Shown: positions 42,153 to 50,569 of the stretch, piece after piece
How the letters are laid out: every line of letters starts with the position of its first letter
Position numbering within the stretch: position 1 is the stretch's first letter
From: Sphingomonas sp. Y38-1Y
Lineage (GTDB): Bacteria > Pseudomonadota > Alphaproteobacteria > Sphingomonadales > Sphingomonadaceae
Reading direction: 5' to 3'
NCBI RefSeq assembly: GCF_032391395.1
Contig: NZ_CP135916.1
Location: 3,131,001-3,195,000, forward strand
Length of the DNA: 64,000 nucleotides
Notes under the pieces: generated by a model
Seen by the model: the letters and a program-made list of their open reading frames with translations, nothing else
Database searches by the model: none
What the model was told of the DNA's origin: nothing
Program-made: the position numbers and the translations under genes

Positions 42153-43166
42153 CTAGAACAACAGCGTGAGCGAGTAGAACAGCGCGCCGACCGCCGCGGA
42201 TGCCGGAATCGTGATGATCCAGGCCGCGACGACGTTCTGCGCGACACCCCAGCGGACCGCCGACGCGCGACGCGCCGTACCCGCTCCGATGATGCTGCCC
42301 GTAATGGTGTGGGTCGTTGACACCGGGATGCCGAGCAGCGACGCGGTGAACACCATGATCGATCCGCCCATCGACGCGCTGAAACCCTGGTGCTGGGACA
42401 GCTTGGTGATGCGGCTTCCCATCGTCTCGATGATCTTCCAGCCGCCGCTCAACGTGCCGAGGGCGATCGCAATGTAGCAGGCGATCGCCACCCAATGGGG
42501 GACGTGAAACTCACCGGACAGATAACCCGTCGAATAGAGGAGGACGGTGATGATCCCCATCGTCTTCTGGGCGTCGTTCAGGCCGTGGCTGATCGAATAG
42601 GCCGCCGATGAGAGCAGATGCAGAAAGCGAAAGCTCTTTTCGGCCGTACGGTTCTTGGCTCGTGCGAATGCCCAGCTCGTCACCAACATGATGAGCATCG
42701 CCAGCAGCATGCCGAGCAGCGGCGAGAGAATGATCGCGATCAACGTCTTGTTGAGGCCCGTCCACTGGATCCCGGTGAAACCGGCATGAGCCACACCTGC
42801 GCCCACGATGCCCCCCACGAGCGCGTGGCTTGAGGAGGATGGGATACCCTTGAGCCAAGTCACGACGTTCCAGAACATCGCGCCGACAAGGGCGCCAAAG
42901 ACGACCGCCGGGGTCACCAGATCCCTGTCCACCAATCCTTGGCCGATCGTCTCCGCGACCTTGTGCAGCTCTGGAAAGCCGAGCGTCAGGAAATAGGCGG
43001 CGAAGTTGAAGAAGGCGGCGAACGCGACCGCCTGCACCGGCCCGAGCAATCGGGTGGCGACGACCGTCGCAATGGCGTTTGCCGCGTCATGCAAGCCGTT
43101 CAGGAAGTCGAACGCAAGCGCGACCAGGATGAGGCCGACCAGCAGCGGAAAGGCAAGTTCATGCAT
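42153..43166 (-). CDS. pitA: Low-affinity inorganic phosphate transporter (Pit family)
   Basis: A 337-residue inner-membrane phosphate:cation symporter (PF01384). The duplicated family signature is present: DFLNGLHDAANAIATVVATR near the N-terminus and SYSISHGLNDAQKTMG-like AAYSISHGLNDAQKTMGIIT in the middle, with GIPSSSSHALVGGIVGAG and GIPVSTTHTITGSIIGAGTA. The short central loop is typical of alphaproteobacterial Pit. It is 6 bases after the DUF47 coding frame, the usual Pit accessory partner. Confidence 0.95.
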   Translation of the reverse strand: MHELAFPLLVGLILVALAFDFLNGLHDAANAIATVVATRLLGPVQAVAFAAFFNFAAYFLTLGFPELHKVAETIGQGLVDRDLVTPAVVFGALVGAMFWNVVTWLKGIPSSSSHALVGGIVGAGVAHAGFTGIQWTGLNKTLIAIILSPLLGMLLAMLIMLVTSWAFARAKNRTAEKSFRFLHLLSSAAYSISHGLNDAQKTMGIITVLLYSTGYLSGEFHVPHWVAIACYIAIALGTLSGGWKIIETMGSRITKLSQHQGFSASMGGSIMVFTASLLGIPVSTTHTITGSIIGAGTARRASAVRWGVAQNVVAAWIITIPASAAVGALFYSLTLLF

Positions 43167-43172
43167 CGGACG

Positions 43173-44243
43173 TCAGGCGTGATCGATGACGATACCGTCG
43201 ATTTCGTTGGCGACATCTTCCAGCGCGTCGACGATCCGCTCCAGATGCTTGTAGATTTCACGCGCGACCACGAATTTGAGCGTGTCGCTGGCGCCATATG
43301 CCTTGAACGCTCGCTTGATACCGGCGTCGTGGATCTCGTCCGCGTGCCCCTCCATGCGAACCAGTCGCTCGGTGAGCTCGTGCAGGCGCCCCCCATTTTT
43401 CGCCACGTCGCGCAGCAGCGGCATGGCTTCGGCGGTGAGCCGCGCGGCATCGACGATGATCGCCGCCATGTCGCGCATCTCGGGCTCGAACGCCGTCACC
43501 TCGTAAAGGTCGACGGCGCCCGCGGCGGCCTGCATCTCGTCGACGGCATCGTCCATCGCGCCGATCAAGCTGGTGATCGCGCTGCGATCGAAGGGCGTGA
43601 GGAACGTCTTGCGAACCGTCTGGAGCACTTCCCGGATGATGTTGTCGGCATCGTGCTCACGCTCCATGATCTCGCGGATGTGATCGGCCGTCGCCCCGCC
43701 ATTCTGCTGAAAGAGCCGGGCGAGCGCGTCCGCTGCGGCCGTGATGGTGACGGCATGCGCTTCGAACAGCTCGAAGAAGTTGCCCGTCTTTGGAAGCAGC
43801 CGCTGAAACCAGCCGAACATGTTAGCAGTCCTCGAATGTTGAGCAGCGGCGGCGAACATCGTCCCGCGGCGGGTGGCGGCGACGAACTCGCGCGCGTCGA
43901 ATGACCGGATGAGGTCGCGCAGATCGGGTTCCTCGACGGCATCGGCCGCTTCGGCGAGCGAGAACCAGCGGCGCTCCCGCTGATGCTGCTCCTTCCACTG
44001 CGAAAGCTCCGCCGTCACCGCGAGCGGAAACACCTCGACATCGGCCATCAGAGACGCACCGTTGCCACGGCGCTTGCGGTACCGATAGTTGCCGAGCGGC
44101 GTGGGGCACGCCGCACCGACGACGCCCGCCTCCTCCTCGGCTTCGTTCGCCGCCGCTTCGTGCGCGGTCATACCCGGCGACACGTTACCCTTGGGGATGA
44201 CCCAGCGACCGGTCCCCCTCGACGTGACCAGCAACACGCGCAC
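43173..44243 (-). CDS. Nudix hydrolase domain in frame with DUF47 (PhoU-like) Pit accessory domain
   Basis: One continuous 357-codon frame. Residues about 1-125 are a Nudix domain of the diphosphoinositol-polyphosphate phosphohydrolase type (SRGTGRWVIPKGNVSPG, then the Nudix helix HEAAANEAEEEAGVVG; the usual Arg is Asn). Residues about 142-356 are a complete DUF47/PhoU-like protein starting MFGWFQRLLPKTGNFFELFE and containing REHDADNIIREVL-type helices. The internal Met (43820-43818) has its own ribosome site, so the cell may make both a 356-residue fusion and a 215-residue DUF47 protein. The 5' end is odd: Nudix-like sequence (QIAALPYR) continues upstream of the GTG start without a canonical start codon. 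Confidence 0.7.
   Translation of the reverse strand: MRVLLVTSRGTGRWVIPKGNVSPGMTAHEAAANEAEEEAGVVGAACPTPLGNYRYRKRRGNGASLMADVEVFPLAVTAELSQWKEQHQRERRWFSLAEAADAVEEPDLRDLIRSFDAREFVAATRRGTMFAAAAQHSRTANMFGWFQRLLPKTGNFFELFEAHAVTITAAADALARLFQQNGGATADHIREIMEREHDADNIIREVLQTVRKTFLTPFDRSAITSLIGAMDDAVDEMQAAAGAVDLYEVTAFEPEMRDMAAIIVDAARLTAEAMPLLRDVAKNGGRLHELTERLVRMEGHADEIHDAGIKRAFKAYGASDTLKFVVAREIYKHLERIVDALEDVANEIDGIVIDHA
43818..43834 (-). promoter_or_regulatory. Internal ribosome binding site and start for DUF47
   Basis: Read leftward, GAGGAC stands 8 bases before ATG TTC GGC, the exact point at which DUF47 homologues begin. It suggests translation of DUF47 independent of the Nudix domain (43173-43820, 215 residues). 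Confidence 0.6.
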
Positions 44244-44400
44244 CGGCGCGTCGATCGCGGAACTTTCTGAACGATATGGCAGAGCAGCAATCTGGCGAAT
44301 GAGGCGTCTCCTCGCGGAGGCGCATGCCTCATTTCACCAGTCGAGACAATCGCGTGAAACCGCTGCCGCCACCCGTGCGCACCGAGGGGGGCGGATGACG

Positions 44401-44721
44401 TCAGTTCCCGTCGGCGTCGACCATGAAGATCATGGGCCGGCCGCGAGACATCGGGTCCCAACCGGCCGCTAGCGCCGATCGGATGCCGCGGGTGATCGTC
44501 GGATCGTCGAGCTGAAGGCGGCCGCGCGGCAAGCCCCTGAGCAGCCGCTTGGGCGCCGGAAACTCGATCAGGGCTTCGCGCTTGGCATCACGCTGCCGAA
44601 GCGCGATGGTCATCCCCTTCCAGCCCTCGTCGTCCGAAAGATGCGGCTCACGCTCAAGCTGCCAGTCATAGGTGACGCCGTCGACCTCGACCGCGCCGCT
44701 GTTGCTTTGAGAACGTGCCAT
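44401..44721 (-). CDS. Conserved-looking hypothetical protein
   Basis: A 106-residue soluble protein. ATG at 44721-44719 follows the strong site AGGAGGAC. It begins MARSQSNSGAVEVDGVTYDW and continues ERKPH-type polar sequence, WKGMTIALRQRDAKREALIE, RGLPRGRLQLDDPTI and a C-terminal GRPMIFMVDADGN. The mixed beta/alpha pattern looks like a real small domain but I cannot name the family. It is 24 bases after the 74-residue gene on the same strand. Confidence 0.65.
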   Translation of the reverse strand: MARSQSNSGAVEVDGVTYDWQLEREPHLSDDEGWKGMTIALRQRDAKREALIEFPAPKRLLRGLPRGRLQLDDPTITRGIRSALAAGWDPMSRGRPMIFMVDADGN

Positions 44722-44745
44722 TTGTCCTCCTAGCATGCAGCAGCC

Positions 44746-44970
44746 TCAATGCACGCCCTGCCGACGCGCCCCGGCGATCATGCGACGGGCGATCTGCCGC
44801 ACCGCCTCATCATCCTTGTCGGCGCCATCGGCCGGGTCGCCGAGATGGTCGAGGCTGGCTTCCAAGAAGTCGAGCAAGCCAGGATGGTTCGCCTCGACAT
44901 ACTCGATCAGCTTGAACAGGAGATGCTCGGTTGCGATCTCGCGGCGGCGGGTCTGGATGGCATCGGTCAT
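44746..44970 (-). CDS. Small helical hypothetical protein
   Basis: A 74-residue protein: MTDAIQTRRREIATEHLLFK, LIEYVEANHPGLLDFLEASL, then an acidic stretch DPADGADKDDEAVRQIARRM. ATG at 44970-44968 follows AAGGAG with 9-base spacing; the longer frame upstream is a shadow of the exonuclease gene. Mostly alpha-helical. Probably co-transcribed with the gene at 44401. Function unknown. Confidence 0.65.
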   Translation of the reverse strand: MTDAIQTRRREIATEHLLFKLIEYVEANHPGLLDFLEASLDHLGDPADGADKDDEAVRQIARRMIAGARRQGVH

Positions 44971-45091
44971 GTACGCAGGCTCCTTGGTGCGACACGTCCA
45001 ACGCCGCGCGGCAGCATACGGGCGCAGGATTTCCGCTCCGAAACATGACGATGCAATGGCGCGACCCGCGCGTGGTGGATAAGAGGCATTG

Positions 45092-45928
45092 GTGAACGCC
45101 TCTTCGCAAGCCGACCGTGCACCCGACTTCGTTGTCATCGACGTCGAGACTGCCTGCTCACGGACGAGCAGCATCTGCCAGGTCGGTATCGTCGGCTTTC
45201 GCGATGGGCAGGAGGTGTTCGCCTGGGAAACGTTGCTGGATCCCTGCGACGAGTTCCATGCGGGAAACACGAGGATCCACGGCATCGCCGCCCACCATGT
45301 GGTAGGCCAGCCGATCTTTGCCGATGTGCACGCGACGATCGACGCCCATCTGACCGGCCGCATCACGGTCGCGCATTCGTTGTTCGACAAGGGAGCGATC
45401 GCCGCCGCCTGCCGCCTGCACGACCGGACGCCGATCGAGACGCGGTGGCTGGACAGCGTCCGCGTCGCGAGAGAGGCATGGCCCGATCTCGAGAACCACA
45501 AGCTGGGCAACCTCGCACGCTTCCTGAGCGTCCCGCATCGTCACCATGATGCACTGAGCGATGCGCGGGCCGCAGGCTGGGTGATCGTCCGCGCCATCGA
45601 GCACACGGGCACGTCGCTCGCCGAGTGGATGGCGCCGCCCCGCCCCGTCGGACCGGCGCCGCGGGCAGCCGCCGACGGCCCTTATCTTGGCGAGCGGATC
45701 GCCATCCTGGGTCAGCCGAGGGATGGCCCGATCGCACATGCCATCGCTGCGCTTGGCGGCACCATCCATTCGTCCGTCGGCCTGACCACGACGATGCTCG
45801 TGGTGGCGCGTGCCGAGCCGTTCGGCCGGTCGGTCCTCGCAAACGCCGGCTATCGCCGCGCCTTGAAGGCGATTGCCGATGGCCGACGCCTCCGCATCGT
45901 GTCCGCGCAGGCACTCGGACTGGCCTAG
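45092..45928 (+). CDS. DEDDh 3'-5' exonuclease with C-terminal BRCT-like domain
   Basis: A 278-residue protein. The exonuclease domain has the DnaQ-type motifs FVVIDVETACSR (Exo I), TVAHSLFDKGAI (Exo II) and HRHHDALSDARAAGWV (Exo III). From about residue 190 there is a BRCT-like domain: LGERIAILGQPRDGPIAHAI, ALGGTIHSSVGLTTTMLVVA and NAGYRRALKAIADGRRLRIV. Such exonuclease-BRCT proteins are thought to act in DNA repair or proofreading-like trimming. The start is GTG 45092, 5 bases after AGAGG; TTG 45089 is an alternative. Confidence 0.87.
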   Translation: MNASSQADRAPDFVVIDVETACSRTSSICQVGIVGFRDGQEVFAWETLLDPCDEFHAGNTRIHGIAAHHVVGQPIFADVHATIDAHLTGRITVAHSLFDKGAIAAACRLHDRTPIETRWLDSVRVAREAWPDLENHKLGNLARFLSVPHRHHDALSDARAAGWVIVRAIEHTGTSLAEWMAPPRPVGPAPRAAADGPYLGERIAILGQPRDGPIAHAIAALGGTIHSSVGLTTTMLVVARAEPFGRSVLANAGYRRALKAIADGRRLRIVSAQALGLA

Positions 45929-46079
45929 AACCCGTTAGCTCGCTCTAGAGCATCGGCTGGCCTGAGGCCGATGCATCTCCGCCCGAGCGCCCTCGGCTAT
46001 AGAGGCGATCATCATTCCGTGAACCAAAACAGCTTCAACAATCGTTGGTCGTGCGCAGATCAGCGATGCGGAGGGGCGA

Positions 46080-46847
46080 GTGACAGGTCGAACGATCGTC
46101 GTGACCGGCGCGGAGTCGGGTATCGGTGCGGCATGTGCGACGGCATTCGGGGCCGCCGGTGATCGTGTCGCAGTCCTCTACTTCGCCGACCATGCCGCGG
46201 CCGAGGTGACGATCGCCGCGGTGCGCAGCGCCGGGGGCGAGGCGATGGCCGTGCAGGCCCATGTCGATGACGAAGCCTCCGTCGACGCCGCGTTCGCCGC
46301 GGTCGAGCGCGCCTGGGGGCCGGCGGACGTGCTCGTCAACTCGGCGGGCGTGAACATGACCGGCGTTGCCGTTCGCGAGATGACGCTCGATCATTGGCGG
46401 CGCATGATCGACACCGACCTGACCGGCGCGTTTCTCGTCTCGCGCCGCTTCCTGGCCGGGCGCGGTCAGGCGGTCGCGGATGCCGCGATCATCCACATCT
46501 CCTCGATCCATGCCTATGCGGTGCGCGCGGGCGGTGCCGACTATTGCGCGGCGAAGGGGGGGCTTTCTAATCTAGTCGAGACGGTTGCGATTGAGGAGGC
46601 GCGGCGGGGCATCCGCGTCAATTCGATCGAGCCGGGCATGATCCTGACACCCATGAACGCACGCGCGCAGCAGGACGATGCCTATCGCCGCACGCTGGAG
46701 GCCAACATCCCGCTCGGCCGCGCGGGCAAGGCGGAGGAAGTCGCCGACCTCGCCGTCTTCCTCGCATCCGACCGCGCGCGGTACATCACCGGTGCGCGGA
46801 TCGTCATCGATGGCGGGCTGTCGCTGATGCAGGCGCTGGGCGCGTGA
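46080..46847 (+). CDS. Short-chain dehydrogenase/reductase
   Basis: A 255-residue classical SDR. Cofactor loop TGAESGIGAACATAFGAAG, NSAGVN, catalytic Ser in HISSIHAY and the YxxxK pair in DYCAAKGG (Tyr155, Lys159), then RVNSIEPGMILTPM. It oxidises or reduces an alcohol/ketone, often a sugar, with NAD(P). GTG 46080 follows GGAGGGGC. It overlaps the GH130-type gene by GTGA, so both enzymes likely act on the same carbohydrate. Confidence 0.92.
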   Translation: MTGRTIVVTGAESGIGAACATAFGAAGDRVAVLYFADHAAAEVTIAAVRSAGGEAMAVQAHVDDEASVDAAFAAVERAWGPADVLVNSAGVNMTGVAVREMTLDHWRRMIDTDLTGAFLVSRRFLAGRGQAVADAAIIHISSIHAYAVRAGGADYCAAKGGLSNLVETVAIEEARRGIRVNSIEPGMILTPMNARAQQDDAYRRTLEANIPLGRAGKAEEVADLAVFLASDRARYITGARIVIDGGLSLMQALGA

Positions 46848-47776
46848 CGGCGGCGGAGAAGGACAAGGTCGTCGATTTCGACGTGCCACTCGACTTCAAC
46901 GTCAAGCGGATCGAGCCGGTGACGCTCGGCGGCCCGGCGGCGCTGATGGGCCGCGACCTGATGAGCCCCTATGTCTGGCGCGAGGCCGACGGGCGCTGGG
47001 GCATCATGGTTCGCGCCGTGACCAAGGCGGGCGAGCCGATGGTCGATACGGGCCAGATCTGGGCGGGCTGGAGCGAGGACGGCGTCAACTTCGCGATGCT
47101 CGACGCCCCCTCGATCGTGCCGGGCCCAGGCGACCACGATGCCGGCGGCGTGGAGGATCCGACGGTCATCCGGCGCGATGACGGCTATGTCGTCTATTAT
47201 TCGGGCGTGCTCGCCGACCACGCGCATGGCGAACTCTCCTATGCGACCGGGCCGTCGCTCGACCGACTGGTCAAGAGCGGGGTCGCGCTCGCCTCTTCGA
47301 AGTCCGAGGGTAACACCAAGGAAGCGACGATCGACCGGACCGCCGATGGCCAGTGGCGGCTGTTCTACGAATATGCCGCGGACGAGGCGTCGCGCATCGG
47401 CCTGGCGAGCGGCCCAGACATCGCCGGTCCGTGGACCGAGGCACCCACGCCCTTCCTGCCGCGCGTGGATAGCTGGGACGACTGGCATCTTTCGACGGGG
47501 CCGCTGCTCACCGACGATCCGGCGCGGCCGGTGATGTTCTATAACGGGGCGACGCGGGACGCGCGGTGGCGGATCGGCTGGGCGGCGTTCGATGCCGAGT
47601 ACACGCGCGTGGTGGCGCGCGGGCTGCAACCGCTGCTGACGCCGCCCCCGGCCGACGATCGCGGCGCCACCGACATCGCCTTTGCCGCCTCCGTTGTGGT
47701 CGAGGATGGGCAGATCTGGCTCTATTACTCGCTCGAAGATCGCAAGCTCGCGCGGGCGCTGATCCGCCGAAGCTGA
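46844..47776 (+). CDS. GH130/GH43-like five-bladed propeller glycoside enzyme
   Basis: A 310-residue cytoplasmic protein with the beta-propeller pattern of GH130 mannoside phosphorylases and mannosidases. Repeated blade ends are GRDLMSPYVWREADGRWGIM, GGVEDPTVIRRDDGYVVYYS (the ExDP acid motif), NTKEATIDRTADGQWRLFYE and HLSTGPLLTDDPARPVMFYN. It has no signal peptide. Translationally coupled to the SDR (GTGA). Likely cleaves or phosphorolyses a beta-mannoside or related sugar; the family call is from motifs only. Confidence 0.8.
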   Translation: MTAAEKDKVVDFDVPLDFNVKRIEPVTLGGPAALMGRDLMSPYVWREADGRWGIMVRAVTKAGEPMVDTGQIWAGWSEDGVNFAMLDAPSIVPGPGDHDAGGVEDPTVIRRDDGYVVYYSGVLADHAHGELSYATGPSLDRLVKSGVALASSKSEGNTKEATIDRTADGQWRLFYEYAADEASRIGLASGPDIAGPWTEAPTPFLPRVDSWDDWHLSTGPLLTDDPARPVMFYNGATRDARWRIGWAAFDAEYTRVVARGLQPLLTPPPADDRGATDIAFAASVVVEDGQIWLYYSLEDRKLARALIRRS

Positions 47777-48467
47777 CGCGCGTAGGGAGCCGCGCGGCGG
47801 GACGCGCGGCTCCTGTCGGACGATCAGCCTTGCGGCGGGATCGGCGCGGCAGGCGGCTGTGCCTGGCCGGGGGCGGAGGCGGCGGTGCGACGCCGTTGGC
47901 CGCAGGTGGCGGGGGCGGAGGCGGCGGTGCAACGCCATTGGCCGCAGGCGGCGGGGGCGGCGGCGGCGCGCCGTCCGGCCCGGCGGGGCCACGCGGTCCC
48001 GGTGCGCAGCCCGCTGGCGGCGGTGGCGGCGGTCCGCCGTCGCGACCCGGCCCGTGGGGGCCGGCCGGCCGCGGCGGCCGCGGACCGACTGCCGTGACCT
48101 CGCCATTCTGAGCGACGACATAGCTGGCGCGAAGCTGCCCGTCGTCGAACCGGCCCTGCACCATCACCGGCTCACCCCGGCGCACCAGCCCCTGTGCCTC
48201 GCGCCCGGCCGCGACCATCGCGCGGCCGCCATCGTCCTGGACGATGAAGCGGTCGCCATAGACCTCGGCCACCCGGCCCTTGACCGTGACGAGGCCGCTT
48301 TGCGTCGCCAGCTTGGCGATCGGCGTGCGCACGGTCGGCGCCATCTCGATCGCAGGGCGCGTCACCTGAACCGCGCCCGCGCCGCCGGCGGCGCCCAGCC
48401 CCACCAGGATCGCCGCGCCCGCGACCATCGCCGCGCGGCTGTTCTTCCACTTGTCGAAACCGACCAT
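47508..48467 (-). CDS. Secreted OB-fold-like protein with proline-rich tail, 3' end probably frameshifted
   Basis: A protein with a signal/anchor (NSRAAMVAGAAILVGLGAAG), a domain of about 90 residues TVKGRVAEVYGDRFIVQDDG...GEPVMVQGRFDDGQLRASYV that resembles bacterial OB-fold (BOF/DUF5666-like) proteins, and a tail of three PPPPPPAANGV-type repeats. ATG at 48467-48465 follows AAGGAG. As sequenced the frame then turns into arginine-rich, unlikely sequence and runs antisense into the GH130-type gene. One extra G in the run 47869-47873 would instead give PPGQAQPPAAPIPPQG and a stop at 47826-47824. I think the true gene is 47824-48467. Divergent from the two-component genes, it may be their target or sensor partner. 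Confidence 0.65.
   Translation of the reverse strand: MVGFDKWKNSRAAMVAGAAILVGLGAAGGAGAVQVTRPAIEMAPTVRTPIAKLATQSGLVTVKGRVAEVYGDRFIVQDDGGRAMVAAGREAQGLVRRGEPVMVQGRFDDGQLRASYVVAQNGEVTAVGPRPPRPAGPHGPGRDGGPPPPPPAGCAPGPRGPAGPDGAPPPPPPPAANGVAPPPPPPPPAANGVAPPPPPPARHSRLPRRSRRKADRPTGAARPAARLPTRVSFGGSAPARACDLRASNRARSAHPRPQRRRQRRCRWRRDRRPGAASAAVAARAPPRACTRHRTPPSRSATARPASPRYRTSPAAPDRR
47786..47813. terminator. Bidirectional hairpin between convergent genes
   Basis: Perfect 11-bp arms GGAGCCGCGCG and CGCGCGGCTCC with a 6-base loop, lying between the stop at 47776 and the expected (frame-corrected) stop of the proline-rich gene at 47824. No T tract, but the position between converging genes suggests a shared transcription end. 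Confidence 0.5.
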
Positions 48468-48574
48468 CGATCTGCTCCTTGCTTGTCGATGCACCGGCTC
48501 TAGGCCACGCTTGCCGCCGCCCCGCTGAACCCGGCGGTTCAGTTTCGGTTTAAGCGGCGGAGGTAGCCGGCCCC

Positions 48575-49243
48575 ATGCGCATCCTGCTTGTCGAGGACGA
48601 TCCCGATCTTGGCCCCGCCATCGCCCGCGCGTTGCGGGCCCAGCAGTGCGCGGTCGACCTGTTCGCCGATGGTGTCGACGGCGGCCATGCGGGTGCGACC
48701 GAGGCTTATGACGCCGCGGTGCTCGACCTTGGCCTGCCGGGACAGGACGGCATCACCGTGCTTCGCCAATGGCGCGCGGCGGGGCGGCCGATGCCCGTGC
48801 TGATCCTCACCGCGCGAGAGGCGTGGTCGGACAAGGTCGCCGGGTTCAAGGCGGGCGCCGACGACTATCTGGTCAAGCCCTTCCGGGTGGAGGAACTGGT
48901 GATGCGGCTGCGGGCACTGGTGCGCCGCGCCGCCGGGCACGCCGCGACCCGGCTGGAATGCGGCCCGCTCGCCTTCGAGAGCCAGACCGGGCAGTTCGAG
49001 CTCGATGGCCTGCCGCTCCGGCTGACGGCGCTGGAGTGGCGCGTGCTGTCCGCACTGATGCTGCGCAAGGAAGCAGTGATCGAGCGGCTGGACCTGCTGG
49101 AGCGTGTCTATGAGGGCGATGCCGATGTCGATTCGAACAGCCTAGAGGTGATCGTCGGACGGCTGCGCAAGAAGATCGGCTCGGCGCTGATCGAGACGGT
49201 GCGTGGCCGCGGCTATCGCCTGACCGCGAGTGCGCTGGGATGA
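48575..49243 (+). CDS. OmpR/PhoP-family response regulator
   Basis: A 222-residue two-component regulator. Receiver domain 1-~115: acidic pair LLVEDDPDLG, phosphorylated Asp51 in AVLDLGLPGQDG, and the Lys in DDYLVKPFRVEE. DNA-binding winged helix ~125-222: PLRLTALEWRVLSALMLRKE, DSNSLEVIVGRLRKKIG and TVRGRGYRL. Closest in style to QseB/PmrA regulators. Its stop overlaps the kinase start, and the divergent secreted OB-like protein recalls the ygiW-qseBC arrangement. Confidence 0.95.
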   Translation: MRILLVEDDPDLGPAIARALRAQQCAVDLFADGVDGGHAGATEAYDAAVLDLGLPGQDGITVLRQWRAAGRPMPVLILTAREAWSDKVAGFKAGADDYLVKPFRVEELVMRLRALVRRAAGHAATRLECGPLAFESQTGQFELDGLPLRLTALEWRVLSALMLRKEAVIERLDLLERVYEGDADVDSNSLEVIVGRLRKKIGSALIETVRGRGYRLTASALG

Positions 49244-50550
49244 GGCTGCTGCCCCGCTCGCTGTTCGGTCGCATGTTCGCGCTGTCGCTCCTGGCGACGC
49301 TGGCCGCCTTGGTGGTCGCGGGGTTTGCGATCGGCGGCGTGCTGGAGCGGTTCGTGATCGGCGGCGTCGATGCGCGGCTTCGCGACCGGCTGGTGGCGCT
49401 GGAGAGCGCGGTTCGGGACGACGGCTCGCTCGACCGCGCGCAGCTTGGCAGGGTGGCCGCGCGGCTTCGCTCCGGCGAGCCTTGGCAGGTCGTCGCGGTG
49501 GCGGGCACCGTCGGCGGCGGCGGCGATCTGGCGAAGATCGACACGCCGCCCGGTCACAGACCCCCGCGGCCGTTCGAGGACGAAGCAGCACCGTTCGAAG
49601 GGCGGATGCGCGACGGTACCCGGGTGCATGGGTTGTCGACAACGGTGGCGACCAGAACGGGCGACGTGCGCGTCCTCGTCGCGGTGCCCCGCTCGGAGAT
49701 CGACCGGCCGGTGCTCGCCGCGCTGACGCCGCTCGCCGCGTCACTCGCGATCCTGGGCCTGGCGCTCGGCGGCGCGGCGCTGGTGCAGTTGCGCTTCGGC
49801 CTGCGCCCGCTGGCGACCCTGCGCACCGCGGTCGAGGCGATCCGCCGCGGACGCGCGTCACGCGTGCCCGAGGACGTTCCCGACGAACTCGTCCCCCTCG
49901 CACGCGAACTGAACGCCCTCGCCGCCGACAGTGCGGCGGCGCTGACGGGGGCTCGGGCGTCCGCCGCCAATCTCGCGCATGCGCTCAAGACCCCGGTCGC
50001 GACACTGTCGCTGCATGTCGGCGACGATCCGGTGGCGCGCGCGCAGCTTCAGCGGATCGAGGCGACGCTGCGCCATCACCTGGGCCGCGCGCGCGCCGTC
50101 TCGGTCGACCGGCGGGCCACCACCGTGCTCGCTCCTGCGCTCGCCGATCTGGTCGCGGCGATCGTCGCGCTGCATGGCGACCGCGTCCGCGTTTCTCTGG
50201 ATGTGGCCGAAGACCTTGCCGCGGCGATCGATCCGCAGGACCTGGACGAGCTCGCCGGCAACCTGATCGACAATGCCGCGCGTCATGCTGCGGCGAATGT
50301 CACCGTCAGCGCCCTGGCGCGCGACCGGGACGTCCAGCTCGCGGTGGCGGACGATGGTCCCGGCATTCCGGCGGCGGATCGCGATCGCGCCACCGCGCCG
50401 GGCATCCGCCTAGACGAGCGCGCCGATGGTCACGGCTTCGGCCTCGCCATCGCGCGCGAGCTGGCCGAGCTCTACGGCGGCACGCTCATGCTGGCCGATT
50501 CACCCGAAGGCGGATTGCTCGCGACCGTTACCTTGCCGATCGCGCGTTAG
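49240..50550 (+). CDS. Two-component sensor histidine kinase
   Basis: A 436-residue inner-membrane kinase partnering the regulator before it (ATGA overlap). First membrane helix FALSLLATLAALVVAGFAIG, periplasmic domain to about residue 160 containing a P/G-rich stretch, second helix AASLAILGLALGGAALV, HAMP-like linker, H-box NLAHALKTPVATL (His247), N-box NLIDNAARHA and G-boxes VADDGPGIP and GHGFGLAIAREL. The H-box HALKTP is that of PhoQ-like kinases. The signal sensed is unknown. Confidence 0.93.
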   Translation: MRLLPRSLFGRMFALSLLATLAALVVAGFAIGGVLERFVIGGVDARLRDRLVALESAVRDDGSLDRAQLGRVAARLRSGEPWQVVAVAGTVGGGGDLAKIDTPPGHRPPRPFEDEAAPFEGRMRDGTRVHGLSTTVATRTGDVRVLVAVPRSEIDRPVLAALTPLAASLAILGLALGGAALVQLRFGLRPLATLRTAVEAIRRGRASRVPEDVPDELVPLARELNALAADSAAALTGARASAANLAHALKTPVATLSLHVGDDPVARAQLQRIEATLRHHLGRARAVSVDRRATTVLAPALADLVAAIVALHGDRVRVSLDVAEDLAAAIDPQDLDELAGNLIDNAARHAAANVTVSALARDRDVQLAVADDGPGIPAADRDRATAPGIRLDERADGHGFGLAIARELAELYGGTLMLADSPEGGLLATVTLPIAR

Positions 50551-50569
50551 GCGCAGCGCGCGACCCCGG

